Positions 1 to 10,500 of a DNA stretch of 64,000 nucleotides are shown here, piece after piece (position 1 is the first letter of the stretch; each line of letters opens with the position of its first letter). Made by a program: the position numbers and the translations under genes. The DNA is taken from contig NW_024104378.1 of NCBI RefSeq assembly GCF_003945595.2, positions 558,001 to 622,000 on the forward strand, given 5' to 3'. This stretch comes from Pipra filicauda. Its lineage: Eukaryota; Chordata; Aves; Passeriformes; Pipridae. A model generated the notes under the pieces. It did not search any database. It was not told where the DNA came from and saw nothing but the letters and a program-made list of their open reading frames with translations.

Positions 1-35
1 CCATACATAAGGAATCCCCCTGCTCAGCCACTCAC

Positions 36-166
36 CTGTACGTCCTCCCTCGCACCCTGGGGTGCTGCCTTCCATAGTAGCCTCCCCACCGAGCTTGATA
101 GTGGCCCCGGTAGCCCCCACGGTCAGTGGTGCTGATGCCAGGCATGTTGGTCCTCTTGGGAAGCAC
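36..166 (-). CDS. PABPN1L: PABPN1L coding exon 7 (RG-rich tail, penultimate)
   Basis: 131 nt encoding [18 protein letters not shown], then a Gly/Tyr/Arg-rich tail ending RGRTY plus a split Arg codon. The donor GTGAGT leads into an intron that leaves the window, so the last exon and stop codon are not seen. Confidence 0.92.
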
Positions 167-2983
167 CTGGAAGGAGGGAAGGGCTGTCAGAGCTGGGATT
201 TGGCACAGCCCAACACACCTGGGGCTGGGAGGGGAGGGTGGGCACAGCCCCTGGGGCCTCACCCAGCTCTTACCTTAATGACTCGTCCCCTGAAGACGCT
301 CTCGTCCAGCTCCACCGCAGCCTTCACAGAGCTCTTCTCCTCGAACTCGATGTAGGCGTACCTGTGAGGGGACAGGGTGAGCAGAGCCCCAGGGACACCC
401 TGGAGACCCCCAAACCCTGCACACAGCACTGACCCTTTGGGGTGCCCTGAGAACTTGTCACAGAGGATCGTGACCCGGTTGATCTGCCCACAGCTGTTGA
501 AGTGAGATTCCAGCTCCTCCGCCGTGCCCCCGTAATCCACCTGCAACAACAGTCCAGGCCCCCCAGCTCATGGGTCTCGGATTCACAGCCCATCACGTGA
601 GGCAAAAGGCCCAGCTGGCTCCACTTACACCTCACCACCACAGCTCCAGCATTTCCTGAGGGTCATGAGACCCTCCCAGTGAGTGTTCCAGCCTGGAAAC
701 ACAAATCCAAGAGAGCCCAACCCCGTTTTGAGGGAGCAAGAAATACCACACAACCCTCAGCCTCCAGAGGAGTATTTTGGGGAGCTGACACTTGCAACAG
801 AGGATCTGCACGTGGATAAGAATCACAGGCAGAGGCTGAGCCATATTTCCAGTCTGGGCTGGGCAGAGAAGGAACATTTGGGATGGGACAACCCAGCCTT
901 TGGTGGAGGGCTGGAGCATTCACCCAGGGATCTGGGACACACGGCAGCGGGAAGTGCTCTGCTCCAGGGCTCCCACTTACATTGCCCACGTAGATGGATC
1001 GCTGGTCAGCCTCCACCTTCTCCTTGGCTGTCTTTGGGAAGAGACCTGTGGAAAGGAGGGATGCTTTGTCACGGATAGAGTGGCAGGAGCCACGCGGCAG
1101 AGGGATGTCTGTCTGTTTGTCGAGGTCTGCCCCCAGCATGGCCACCACCGAGCTGCCACACTCCAAAACTCCTCAGATCCCTGGTCGCATCCAGGTGTAC
1201 CCAAATCCCCACACTGTTGCCTCCTCCTCCATTCCCTTGCCCCTTTTCTCTTCAGTGACTCCTCTACTGGGGCTGTTGGTGCTAAACTCAATTACTTACC
1301 TGAATCAAATGTAATTAAATTAATTTATTGCATCTTGGCCCACATAGGTAGGAGGTAAGAGCTGATATAACCTGCATTAGCACCATGCCATGCCTGGATC
1401 CCCCTCACCCTCAGTCCCAAGTGCCCAGAGAGGCAAAGCCATGTGCTCTGGCTCCTGCACCCCAGAGGTGTCCCTGGGGGGACAGCAGCACCCAGGGACA
1501 GCCCATACCTGCCTCTGAGCTCATAAACAGGTGACTCTGAGCTTCCAGCTGCAACTCCTTCAGCTTCTCGTCCTCCTTCTCAATCTCCTGCAGTTTGGCT
1601 TTGATGGCCTCCAGCTCCTGAATCCCAAACCAAGACTGGCATGAGCAGCACACAAAGCAGGGACACCCCAGGTGTAGAAAGTTTCCTACTTCCTTCCAGC
1701 ACCAAGGAAAACTGGTTCCCTGACCAGGAAGGCACTCACTGGGTCCTGCACAGGCAACTCCTGCTTGCTGTTCCCCTCCAGGTGGCTCAGGTCTGAGTTG
1801 TCATCTGCTGCCTTACACAAAGCTGCTATCTCTGTCACGTCCCAGGACACGTCCTCTGCTTCCAGGGACAGGGAGTGTTGGCACCAGATGTCTGAAGTGT
1901 CCAGGAAGAAAGGACTGGGCAGGACAAGGGGCAAAAAGGCACTTAACAAACAAAAAGCCATTTAGCATGGAAGCTAAAGCAGAACCTCAGCCAGGCAAAG
2001 GCTCTAAGGGTGTTCCCAGCAGAAGGATGAACAGGTGACATTAATGCAGCTTGTTTGCCGTGCAGCAAGACTGCAAAACTGCAGGAGTGAGGGCAACCAA
2101 GAGGTCTTCAGTTCATACTGAGTCACTTCCCAGCTCAGGAGGGCTACAGAAGGGAACTGGAAGCACCTTCCCTCAAGTGACAAAACCCCAGGTGCACAGT
2201 CCCCAGCCAGCTGGCAGGGAAGGGAAAGAGAAGGCAGGACATGGCCACCAGCAGAACTCTCAGGCTGCACGGAGGGAGCAGTAGGGAGCTCTGCCTCCTC
2301 CAGCAAAGGCAGACCTGCACCCTCCTATGTAGCAATGAACTTGCCACATACAGTATGGAAAAAGTCCTGTCAGAGATGGACTAGTGAGGAAAACAGCTCA
2401 AACCTTATGGAAACAGAAGGTTTTACTGTAGTTTAAACATGTCTCAACATGTTTGTGTATTTTCTGCAGTGTCACTGTCTCCCAGACACCCCCGTGAAGC
2501 TATTGTCTCCCACACAAGGTGTCCTGAGGTTTCTCATTGGTCCCTTGTTAACCCTTTCCTATTGGCTGTTGACCCCTTACCTGATGGTTTCTTTTGTGTG
2601 ACCCTGAACTTGTGATTGGTCCCCTTTGACCTTCCTAAAAGCCTTATAAACCCCAACCCCACAATAAACTCTCTCTTTCGTCCGTCCCTCCCTGGTGGTC
2701 TGTGGGTGCTCCTTGCGGGGTCACCGGGCCACGTGCAGGGGTGGGGGGAAGGGCATTCACCTCGCAGGTAATGGGGCAAGCAGCATAAGGCCTGGAGGTC
2801 TCCCCCAATCTCCCCAATCTGCCGTACTCCTACCCCCCAAAGGAGCTCACAGAGGGACAATGCTCTCCCACCTGTGCACACGAAGCCGACCCTGCCCCAT
2901 CCCGAGAGAGCCTCAGTAGCTGTCCCCGAGCTGTGCCCGTCCCGGAGCCCTCCCCGGCCTCACCTGACCCGACCGCCGAACAT
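36..2983 (-). CDS. PABPN1L: PABPN1L (embryonic poly(A)-binding protein 2-like), 3'-truncated by the window edge
   Basis: Nuclear poly(A)-binding protein of the PABPN1/ePABP2 family, which binds poly(A) tails and, in vertebrates studied, acts mainly in oocytes and early embryos. Coding exons on the minus strand: 2983-2964, 1914-1740, 1617-1509, 1045-981, 540-434, 361-274 and 166-36. All junctions have GT/AG sites and the phases join without a break to give 232 residues. Residues 66-96 are the charged family coiled coil (begins ELEAIKAK). One RRM spans about 118-190, with RNP2 SIYVGN (118-123) and RNP1 KGYAYIEF (158-165). The C-terminal part carries [16 protein letters not shown] followed by an Arg/Gly/Tyr-rich tail. 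The short acidic N-terminus lacks the polyalanine of PABPN1. The order PABPN1L-CBFA2T3 supports PABPN1L rather than PABPN1. Exon 1 is the least certain part. The final exon lies left of base 1. Confidence 0.9.
274..361 (-). CDS. PABPN1L: PABPN1L coding exon 6 (RNP1)
   Basis: 88 nt encoding [19 protein letters not shown] through FRGRVIK, covering RNP1 and RRM helix 2. The donor is GTAAGA. Confidence 0.95.
434..540 (-). CDS. PABPN1L: PABPN1L coding exon 5 (RRM core)
   Basis: 107 nt encoding [14 protein letters not shown] through [16 protein letters not shown]. This is the RRM helix 1, strand 2 and the loop before RNP1, nearly identical to other family members. Confidence 0.95.
981..1045 (-). 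CDS. PABPN1L: PABPN1L coding exon 4 (start of RRM)
   Basis: 65 nt encoding [15 protein letters not shown], the linker helix and first RRM strand with RNP2. The donor GTAAGT falls at a codon boundary after GGC AAT. Confidence 0.93.
1509..1617 (-). CDS. PABPN1L: PABPN1L coding exon 3 (coiled coil)
   Basis: 109 nt encoding [18 protein letters not shown] and onward to SSEA, the conserved coiled coil of the PABPN1 family that in PABPN1 helps stimulate poly(A) polymerase. It ends in phase 1 at a GTATGG donor. Confidence 0.9.
1740..1914 (-). CDS. PABPN1L: PABPN1L coding exon 2
   Basis: 175 nt encoding an acidic, poorly conserved N-terminal segment (residues 7-65, ending PVQDP). The acceptor CCCAG has a pyrimidine tract and the donor is GTGAGT. 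A second possible acceptor at 1891/1892 breaks the frame with exon 1, so 1914 was preferred. The junction to ELEAI reproduces the family pattern in which a DP or DQ precedes ELEAI. Confidence 0.75.
2520..2785 (+). mobile_element. Probable solo LTR of an avian endogenous retrovirus
   Basis: A 266-bp segment with LTR architecture in the plus orientation, opposite to PABPN1L. It begins TGTCCTGAGG and ends AAGCAGCA (TG...CA ends). It has three ATTGG (inverted CCAAT) boxes, a TATAAA at 2645-2650 and an AATAAA poly(A) signal at 2662-2667. The bases just outside match for 4-5 nt (CAAGG before, TAAGG after), as an imperfect target-site duplication would. No retroviral coding sequence is present. The element ends are my estimate. 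It could be a promoter-like unique sequence instead. Confidence 0.5.
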
Positions 2984-3180
2984 GCTGCGCGGAGCCGGCG
3001 GAAGCTGCGCCCACGTGCGGATTTCCCTCCACTACGATCGGCTCTGGCACCGGCGCGCCAATTTCACACATCAGCGGCCAATCAGAGCGCGGCGCGCGCC
3101 AGGCCCCGCCCCGTGCCTGCAGCGCGTGGGAGGTGGCCCCGCCCCGCCGGGACAGGGGACTGCGGGTTCGAGACCTGGGG
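2880..3180 (-). promoter_or_regulatory. PABPN1L: PABPN1L CpG-rich promoter
   Basis: A CpG-dense block directly upstream of the proposed ATG. It contains CACGTG at 3012-3017, CCAAT at 3058-3062 and at 3078-3082, and GC-rich tracts including GGCGCGCGCC. There is no TATA box at the expected distance. Transcription start not determinable. Confidence 0.6.
2964..2983 (-). CDS. PABPN1L: PABPN1L coding exon 1
   Basis: A 20-nt coding part: ATG at 2983-2981, then the codons for MFGGRV plus two bases, ending at a strong GTGAGG donor. The ATG has A at -3. It was chosen because its phase (2) joins perfectly to the acceptor at 1914, it lies in the only CpG-rich promoter-like segment upstream, and no other in-phase exon was found. 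No protein homology can be claimed for six residues. Confidence 0.55.
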
Positions 3181-3540
3181 GCGGCAGCGGCCTCCGCCTG
3201 GGGATGACACACGTTGCCAGCTGGAGGCACGGCCCCTCCGGGGTTGGGGAGTCGCCCCCGACCCTCCCAGTCCACCGACCCCACTGGTGGTGCTAGAGAC
3301 TGCAACCAGGTCCCAGCACAGGGGGAGCAGCGAGGCACCCCAAGGGGGGACACATCCCTTTGGGTTCCCTAGGGACACACCTGAGTCCCCCTGCCATGGA
3401 CACCTCTCCTTTGCAGTGTCCGACCCTGGGGCTGTAAGGAACCCCCCAACCCTGTGTTGGGGACACCAGGTGCAGGGCATTGCCAGGAGCAGGAGGGGAG
3501 GGCACCCATCACAAGCCCAGGCTATGGAGCCTCCAGTAGA
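3181..3540. other. Short intergenic spacer between PABPN1L and CBFA2T3
   Basis: About 0.4-0.5 kb separates the upstream edge of the PABPN1L promoter from the CBFA2T3 poly(A) signal. It is GC-rich unique sequence, and I see no coding sequence or repeat in it. Confidence 0.6.
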
Positions 3541-3552
3541 TATTAAATTGTC

Positions 3553-3558
3553 TTTATT
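3553..3558 (-). terminator. CBFA2T3: Distal poly(A) signal of CBFA2T3
   Basis: AATAAA on the minus strand (TTTATT as given), followed by an AT-rich stretch. It is the last canonical signal before the PABPN1L promoter, so cleavage is expected near 3530-3545. Other AATAAA copies on the minus strand (for example 4868-4873 and near 5907, 6325 and 6475) could give shorter 3' ends. Confidence 0.6.
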
Positions 3559-5206
3559 ACACAGATACAGAGTTAAGAACAGACATAACCTGAATCATAA
3601 AGTTTACATCTTTCACAGGTCAAACATACAGTACACTTAGAGAAAGCAGGGAACAGCAAGGGGAGGGACAGCATGCCGAAGGAAAGTCCTACCACGTCAT
3701 CTCTCAGGGCTGGCCCCCAAAGCCCACACCTGGCTCTGGTTTCCAGCCCTCCAGGGACTCCTGTGCCCCAGTGCCCCCGTCCCCAGGGCTGGCTGGGTAA
3801 CACGGGCAGGGCTCAGCCCCGCACGGGACCAGGGAATGGGTGCTGCCCACAGCCAGGAGGGAGGGGGGACACGGGCACCACAGCTCCCTCCGAGGGCTGT
3901 GGCTTTTGGTGGCATCAGAGGAGCCCCCGGGGCTGCCATGGCAGTGGAGACACCTCATCACTGTACCTAGGGCCTGGGAACACAGTGGCATCTTGTCCCT
4001 GATATCAAACCCACCGGGATCCAGAGGGGTACCCCAAAGAAAAACGAGGGGATTACAGCAGCCCCCAGAGGAGGAGGAGGAGGAGATGCTTGGGTGAGGG
4101 TTTGAAGGGCTCTGACAGTGATGGAGCCCAGGTGTGGGACCCCCACTCCAGGATGTCCAGCCTTGCTGGGATGTGGCACTTTGGTTTCAGCTGGAATTTC
4201 GAGTTGGGAATGTGAGGAAGGGGCTGGAGATGGGACCCCAGTGCCACGCTTGGCACCAGAGAGCCACATCTCTCCTGCCACCTCATCCAGCTTGGTGCTA
4301 TGGCCAGCACCCAGTGACCCGGGCTCTGCTTCCCTGTGGGGACACAGACCTGGGACATGCTGTCCCCATGTCCCCACACCAGCCGGGATGGGGGCAGGAA
4401 ACCCCAGAGCTGTGGGCAGCCATGGGGACCTGGTCTGGCCCAGCCACTGTGGCACCTCGTGTCCCCACACTGCCCCACAACCACCAGGGTGTCCTTGCCC
4501 CAGCCAGGCTGTGCCAGCCCACCCTGCTTATCCACCTCCCACCTCCCAGATGCCACAAAGCCACCAAAGGACACGGCTGGGGCACAGCATGTGGCACACA
4601 TCCCTTGGGCCCCTGCACACCCCTACAACACCAGTTTGGAGTAAAACCCCAGGGAAGCACCCATTGCCCTGACCAGCACCACCACAGCATTGCCCTGGCC
4701 CCGTGGCCGCATCGTCCTCCCACAGGAGGACGAAATTTTTTTGGAAATATCACATTTAAAGCTGTCGTTCTGGTTTGGATGCCTGCTGACGCCGCGCCGC
4801 CCGTCGCCGCCATCCCCTCCCGCCCTCCCTCAGCTTTTGGTTTCAATGCAAGATTCTGTAGGGTAGTTTTATTCTTATTAAAAAAAAAAAAAAAGAAAAA
4901 ATAAAAATCATAATAATTGAAAAAAGAGCAAAACAGCAGGGAGTGGAAATGAGAGCAGTCCCTGTGGAAGTGCTCTCACCCGCGGTTTCCCAGCGAGGTG
5001 GAGGTAGAGAGGCAGAGCCCCAGCGGAGACACGCGGGGGAGAGGGCAGGGATGGGATGGGACAGATACCCAGGTGAGCAGGGGCATCTGCAATACTCTTA
5101 TATATTACCTCTTCTCAGGAAACGTAAGAAAAATAGACAATATTACATATGTCACATCATAAATAAAGTGGTCACTGGAGGGGCAACTGGCAAAGCTCCC
5201 AGTGTT

Positions 5207-5637
5207 GGGGTGCACAGAAGCCACCCAGGGGGTGCACCAAGGTCTCAGGGTGCACAGAAGCCTCCCCAGGGGGGCATGCCAAGACCTTGGGGTGCACAGA
5301 ACCCTTAGGGAGATGCACCAAGGTCCTGGTGTGCAGAGAATCTCCCTGGGGGGATGCACCAAGACCTTGGGGTTCACAAAACCCTACTAGGGGGATGCAC
5401 CAAGGTCTTGGGGTGCACAGAAATCCCCTGGGGGATACAGTGAGACCCTGGGGCACATAGAAGCCCTTTGGGGAGATGCACTAAGATCTTGTGGTGCATA
5501 GAACCCTCCCAGGGGGATGCACCAAGACCTTGAGGTGCACAGAACTCATTGAAGGTGACACACCAAGTTCTTGGAGTGCACAGAACCCTCCCAGGGGATG
5601 CACCAAGGTCTTGGGGTGCAGAGAAACCCCCAGGAGG
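5207..5637 (-). repeat. 41-bp minisatellite in the CBFA2T3 3' UTR
   Basis: About ten imperfect copies of a ~41-bp unit. Each contains TGCACCAAGRYCTTGGGGTG followed by CACAGAACCC and a G-run. The period is not a multiple of three and all frames are interrupted, so it does not encode a repeat protein. Confidence 0.85.
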
Positions 5638-7270
5638 TCTCGGTGCTGGTGGCACGAGGCTGGTGGCACGGGGCCGGTGACATCACCTTGGGGTGTCCCA
5701 TGCACCAAGCTCTGCAGTGGCCTGGCCCAGCCCAGGGTGACTGGCAACACAACTAACCCAGCCCCAGCCCTTCCCTCCTCTTCCTCCCCTACAGAAAACA
5801 CATAGGATGGGTTTTGCAAATGCAGAAAAACTACAGCTCCTCTTGATTTCAGGCCTCCGGCTCGCTCCGGACAGTGCCACAGCCCCCTCACCTTCTCCTC
5901 ATCCTTTATTTGGCAAAAGTCTCTTATTATTATCACTATCATCATTATTATTCATTTTTTGGACCTCTGCAAAACACTATTTACATTCACATTAGCGCAC
6001 AGCACCGCTGCCTCCGCTTGGAGCCGCCGGACTTTCCATATTGCACTCCTGTCCTCTGCGCTGCTCCAGCGAGGCAAGAATCCCAAAATAATCGATATTG
6101 TCTTGGCTGCCTCCTCGGCCAGGAAGGAGGCAGTGTTCCTTTGCCTTTTCCTTTTTTCCTTTTCCTTTTCCTCTTAAAAATCCTTGTGAAACAAATCCAA
6201 CGTGGGGTGTGGGAGCAGCCCGGCAGCAAAGGGATGGGGGTCCAGCTGTGGGTGGCCCCCGACAGCTTTGGGGAGGGAGAAAAACAAAATCTGTCTTTTA
6301 ATCTCTTTTTAATTCCTTTTTTTTTTTATTATTCTCTTTTCTTTAATTATTCTCATTTTTTATTCTCCTTTTCCAGGGCAGCGGCGGGCAGAGGTAGAGA
6401 CGTGCCGGCTCCGGCTGTGCCCACCCGGGCGGTTCTCAGCCCCATGTCCCCCTCCCACACCTCGAGGACTGGGGTTTTATTTAAAAAACACCTTTTTTTT
6501 TTTTTTTTTTTTTTTTTTAATAGAAACTCTTTAAAGCCCCCGGGGGCGCGTCCATCCATCCTTGCGGGGAGGGGAAGGAAACGACAACAGAATGAAACGA
6601 ACTTTGGCAGTGGAGAGACGTTTGGATCTTCCTTGGTTTTGGATTTCCTTTGGAGCAGAGGTGAGTCTGGTCTGTTCTTGGCTAGCTAGCAAGGTAGTTA
6701 CAGGTGAGCGTCCGTCACGCGTCGTCGGGTTTTTTTCCTTTTTTTTTTTTCTTTTTCTTACTTAACAATTGCTTCGAAAAAAAAGTTTTGTTTTCTTTTT
6801 TTTTTTTTCTTTTTTTTTTTACAAAAAAAAAGGTAAAAAGAAAAAAAAAAGGAAGAGAGACGAAGAAAGGAAGGTTCTTTCCTCCTCCAAGCGAGCTGCT
6901 TGGCAGTGCTGATGCGGGATGTGAGTGGGCTTGTCTCTCCCAGCCACTGCGTGGTGAGTCTGGAGCCAAATCCCTCATCCAGAAAGCAAAAAAGGAAAAA
7001 AAAAACCAAAAAAACCCCTAAAATCCCAAACCACAATCCCCCAACCAAGAGAAAACCAACCAAAAAAAGCCGAAACAAAGACTGAAGAGAGAACAGAGAC
7101 CGGTATTTGCCTTAACTCCACTTAAAGCCCAGTTTGAGGATCCGTGAGGATTATTTGTGAGAGCTAGAGAGGTCGTTTCGGAGGTCACACGAGTCAGGTA
7201 GCTGAGGAAATCGCACTGAGTGCAGTCCGTGGCTCTTGCAGAGCAGCGGGAGCGGGGCAGTCCGGGGGGC

Positions 7271-7570
7271 TCAGCGGGACGCGCTGTCCAGCGGGGCCGG
7301 GGTGGCCGGAGTGCCGGCGCGGGAAGCAGCCACCGACCCTGCCTCGCTGGGGCTGCTGGCCATGGTGGGCACCCCGTCGGACTGGCCTGGCCCGGGGGGC
7401 AGCCCCACGCCCGCGGAGGGGGTGGTGGGGCCCGGCAGCCCCTGCAGAGTCTGCCCACAGACGTGGTGGTGCTTCTCCCAATCCTTGTGCTGGCAGAAGG
7501 AGCCGCAGTACCGGGCCGTGTTGCAGCCGCTGCAGGTCTCACTCGCTTTGCGCCCGCAGTTCCAGCAGCT
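7271..7570 (-). CDS. CBFA2T3: CBFA2T3 last coding exon (MYND zinc finger and C-terminus)
   Basis: 300 nt including the TGA at 7273-7271. It starts [17 protein letters not shown] and carries the complete C2-C2-C2-HC set of the MYND finger, the module that binds the PPLI-type motif of NCoR/SMRT. The remaining ~60 residues are a Pro/Ser/Ala-rich tail. The exon continues as the 3' UTR. Confidence 0.97.
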   Translation of the reverse strand, partial: SCWNCGRKASETCSGCNTARYCGSFCQHKDWEKHHHVCGQTLQGLPGPTTPSAGVGLPPGPGQSDGVPTMASSPSEAGSVAASRAGTPATPAPLDSASR

Positions 7571-10500
7571 CTGCAGGAAGGGGAAACCAAACCTCAGCTC
7601 TGGATCCTGCACCCCCATGACAGACTGTGTGGACCAGGCACTCCATCATCCCAGACTATGCATTCCATCCTTGACTGTGCATTCCCATACCAGACCAGGC
7701 ACCTCCATCCCAGACTGTGCACCCCCATCCTGGACCATGTACATCATCCTGTACCGTGCATTCCCACCACAGACTATGCACATCATTCCAAACTGTGCGC
7801 GTCCATCCCAGACTGTGTATCCCCCTACCAAGCCAGGCAAATTCTGGACTGTGCTCCCATACCCTGGACCAGGTCCCCGCATCTTGAACCATACTTCCCT
7901 GTCCTGGACCATGCACAATATCCCAGACCATGCACATCATTCTGGATCATGCATTCCCATTCCAGACCATGCACCTCCATTTCAGACTGTGCATCTACAT
8001 CCCAGACCATGCACCCCAACATGGACCATGCACCCCCATCCCAGAGTGTGCTGCCCTATCGTGAACCAGGTTCCCCCATACTGGACTGTACATCCCCATC
8101 CCTAGGCTGTGCATCCCCATCCCTAGGCTGTGCATCCCCATCCAGGACCATGTACCTCCATCCAGGACCATGCACCCCATCACAGACCACACACCCTATC
8201 CCCATCTTGGTGCAAGAACTTCCCTCTCCTCCCCATCCTGCGGTGTTGCTGCAGTCCCCCATTCCCACGCTCACACATAGATGCTGCAAACTCAATTGCA
8301 AGAGGAGTAGGTAGGTCACCCACCTGCGCTACCACCAACCCATCCCCTGTCCCCCCAGTGCCCTACCTCGCTCGAGTCCTCCTGCTGGTTGATGACTGTC
8401 AGGGCATCCTCGGACGCCTGGCGCTTGGCCTCGGCCAGGGCGCGCTCCATCTTGGCCCGCTCTGTCGTGATCAGCTCGTGGGCTTTGCGCTCGGCATCCG
8501 ACACGGCCTTCTGCAGCTCGGACATGGCCTGGCGCTTCACCTCATTCACAGCTTCTTCTGCAAGGACCAGCCGAGCGTGGCTGGAGTCTGCCGGTGCCCC
8601 AGCTCCGCGCGTCCCCCTCTGCAGCTGCATCCCCCCTCCCCGCAAACTCATCCCAAATTCCCCAGTCTGGCAGCCACCCCAATGTGGGGAACTAGGGCAG
8701 AGACCCTGCCAGCTCAGCACACTGATGGGTGCTGGTGCCCACCCCACACTCACCAGCCTTCCTCCAGATCTCCTCTGGCATGTACCCGGAGAGGGGCCGT
8801 GGTGTGAATTCCCGGTGAGCGTCTGCAAAGGGGACAGGGGATGCCATTAGGAGATGCTGTCCTCTTGCAACCCACCCGCTGGCAGCGCCGGACCCCCAGG
8901 AGAACAGCATGGGGCCCGTGGCACCAGGGGTCAATACCTAACTGGGGTGCCTCGGGGCTGGAGGAGCTGTTGTGGGGGCGTGCAGAGGGGGGGCTGCCTT
9001 TCTTCATGTCCTCAGCATCGCTGTAGCGCCGGATCCAGTGGTTGAGCTCCTCACGATCGGCCTCCTGGCACCGCCGCAGCACCGTCAGTGACCGCCGCGT
9101 CTTCTCCACCATGTCCATGATGCAGTTCAGCAGCTGTGGGGGGGCAATATCAGGGTTGGTGGCGGGGGGCACTGCTGCATGCAGCTGGGGGGCTGCAGTG
9201 CTTGGCGCGAGGTGGGGAGTTTTGGGCTATGCCAGGCTGTGCCAGCAGCAGGGAGCAGAGGATGCTCAGGAGAAAAGCCCTCGGAGGGACACAGTGAGGA
9301 TGGAGGGCAAAATGGAGGCATGCACACACATGGGATGGGGCAAGGAGGTACTACGTACATTGTTGAGGTGTTTCCACTCCTCTGCCCACTCCCGGTCAGT
9401 GAGCCGGTGGTCGATTACCTCCTCCTGCCGAGTCCCGTGCATGGCTGCAAGGCAAGAGCGGGGTGGGAATCAGCCCCTGGCAGCACTTGCGTGCCTCAGG
9501 GGAGTCCCAGCCCCCTGTTCACCCCTCAGTGTATGGGGGGATGCCCCAGCTCACCGGTGGGCCGCTGGCGCTCACGGAGCTCCCGGGGGTCAGGGTGCCG
9601 GTAGGCGTCGCGGTAGTGGTGTGCCATGGCCATGTCCTCCAAGCGGTAGTGCTGGGGCAGGGGGGGGCCAGCAGGGGGGTGCCCCAGCCCGTTTGGGGGG
9701 TGGCTCAGCCCGTTGCTGGGGCTGTAGCGCTGCGCTGGGCTCATGGTGCACGGCCGCTTGCTGAGGTGCTCGGGGTGCAGGGGGTCTCGGTCCAAACCGT
9801 TCTCTTTGGTCCTGGGCAGAGGAGAGGAAGTTGGTTCCCACCCGGTGCCCACCACCAGAGGGGATCAACCTCCCTTTTTCAGGGATGTGACCCTGAACAA
9901 TCCCCCACGATGGCCCCAGTCTGCACCTGTCTGGCGTCCTCCTCTTGCCGCTCTCGCCCACCTCCAGGAGCAGCTCGGAGGAGTCGATGGGAGAGGAGGC
10001 GTTGGCGTCCAGCAGCAGCTGCTCATGCTGGGCCAGGTACTGGGCCGGGGTCTGCTTGGCCATGCGGGCACAGTGCAGCAGCTCCCGCTGCAGCAGCGGC
10101 AGGTTGGCCTGTGAGGGGGGTGACAGTCCAGTCCACGGACCCGAAGCCCCCCCGGTGCAGCTCAGCTGTGCCCCCAGCCTGCCATGGGCAGGGGATGTGG
10201 GGCAGGCAGCTACCTTGCCTTTGGGGTCCTGCTCACCATCCCCAGACGACAGCCTTGGGATGCCCAGGGATCATATGGGCTTTTAGGGGACACATGTGTA
10301 GCACCCTACAGTGTTTGGTCATGTGCTGGCATCGGCACAGCTTTGACAGAGCCCTCCTGCATCCTGGCAGGGGCTGCAGAGCATCATTCCCTCGGCCACC
10401 TCAGCCACCCTGTCCCTGCAACTGTCACCCTGGGGGCTGCACTTCAGGAGCCCCAGCCCATCTGGCACCCACGAGGTGTGAGGATCAGCTGTGAACTCCC

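Larger units (their letters stand above)
3540..7270 (-). other. CBFA2T3: CBFA2T3 3' untranslated region
   Basis: 3.7 kb between the stop codon (7273-7271) and the distal AATAAA, without a splice acceptor or coding exon I can support. It contains an A/T homopolymer-rich zone (about 4860-4925 and 6120-7080, including a poly(T) run near 6488-6518) and a 41-bp minisatellite at about 5207-5637. Whether all of it is in the mature mRNA depends on which poly(A) signal is used. Confidence 0.6.

Noticed and set aside
36..2983. Assignment of the left gene to PABPN1 rather than PABPN1L
   Set aside because: The N-terminus lacks the polyalanine and long Gly/Glu-rich region of PABPN1, and the neighbour is CBFA2T3, as for PABPN1L at human 16q24.3.
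5207..5637. CRISPR-like array of repeats and spacers
   Set aside because: Adjacent units are contiguous and all parts of the unit are related. There are no unique spacers, and the genome is a vertebrate's.
7220..8314. Plus-strand open frame of 364 codons antisense to the CBFA2T3 MYND exon
   Set aside because: It overlaps a confirmed exon on the other strand and a minisatellite. The repeated Cys/His/Pro peptide mirrors the DNA repeat rather than a protein.
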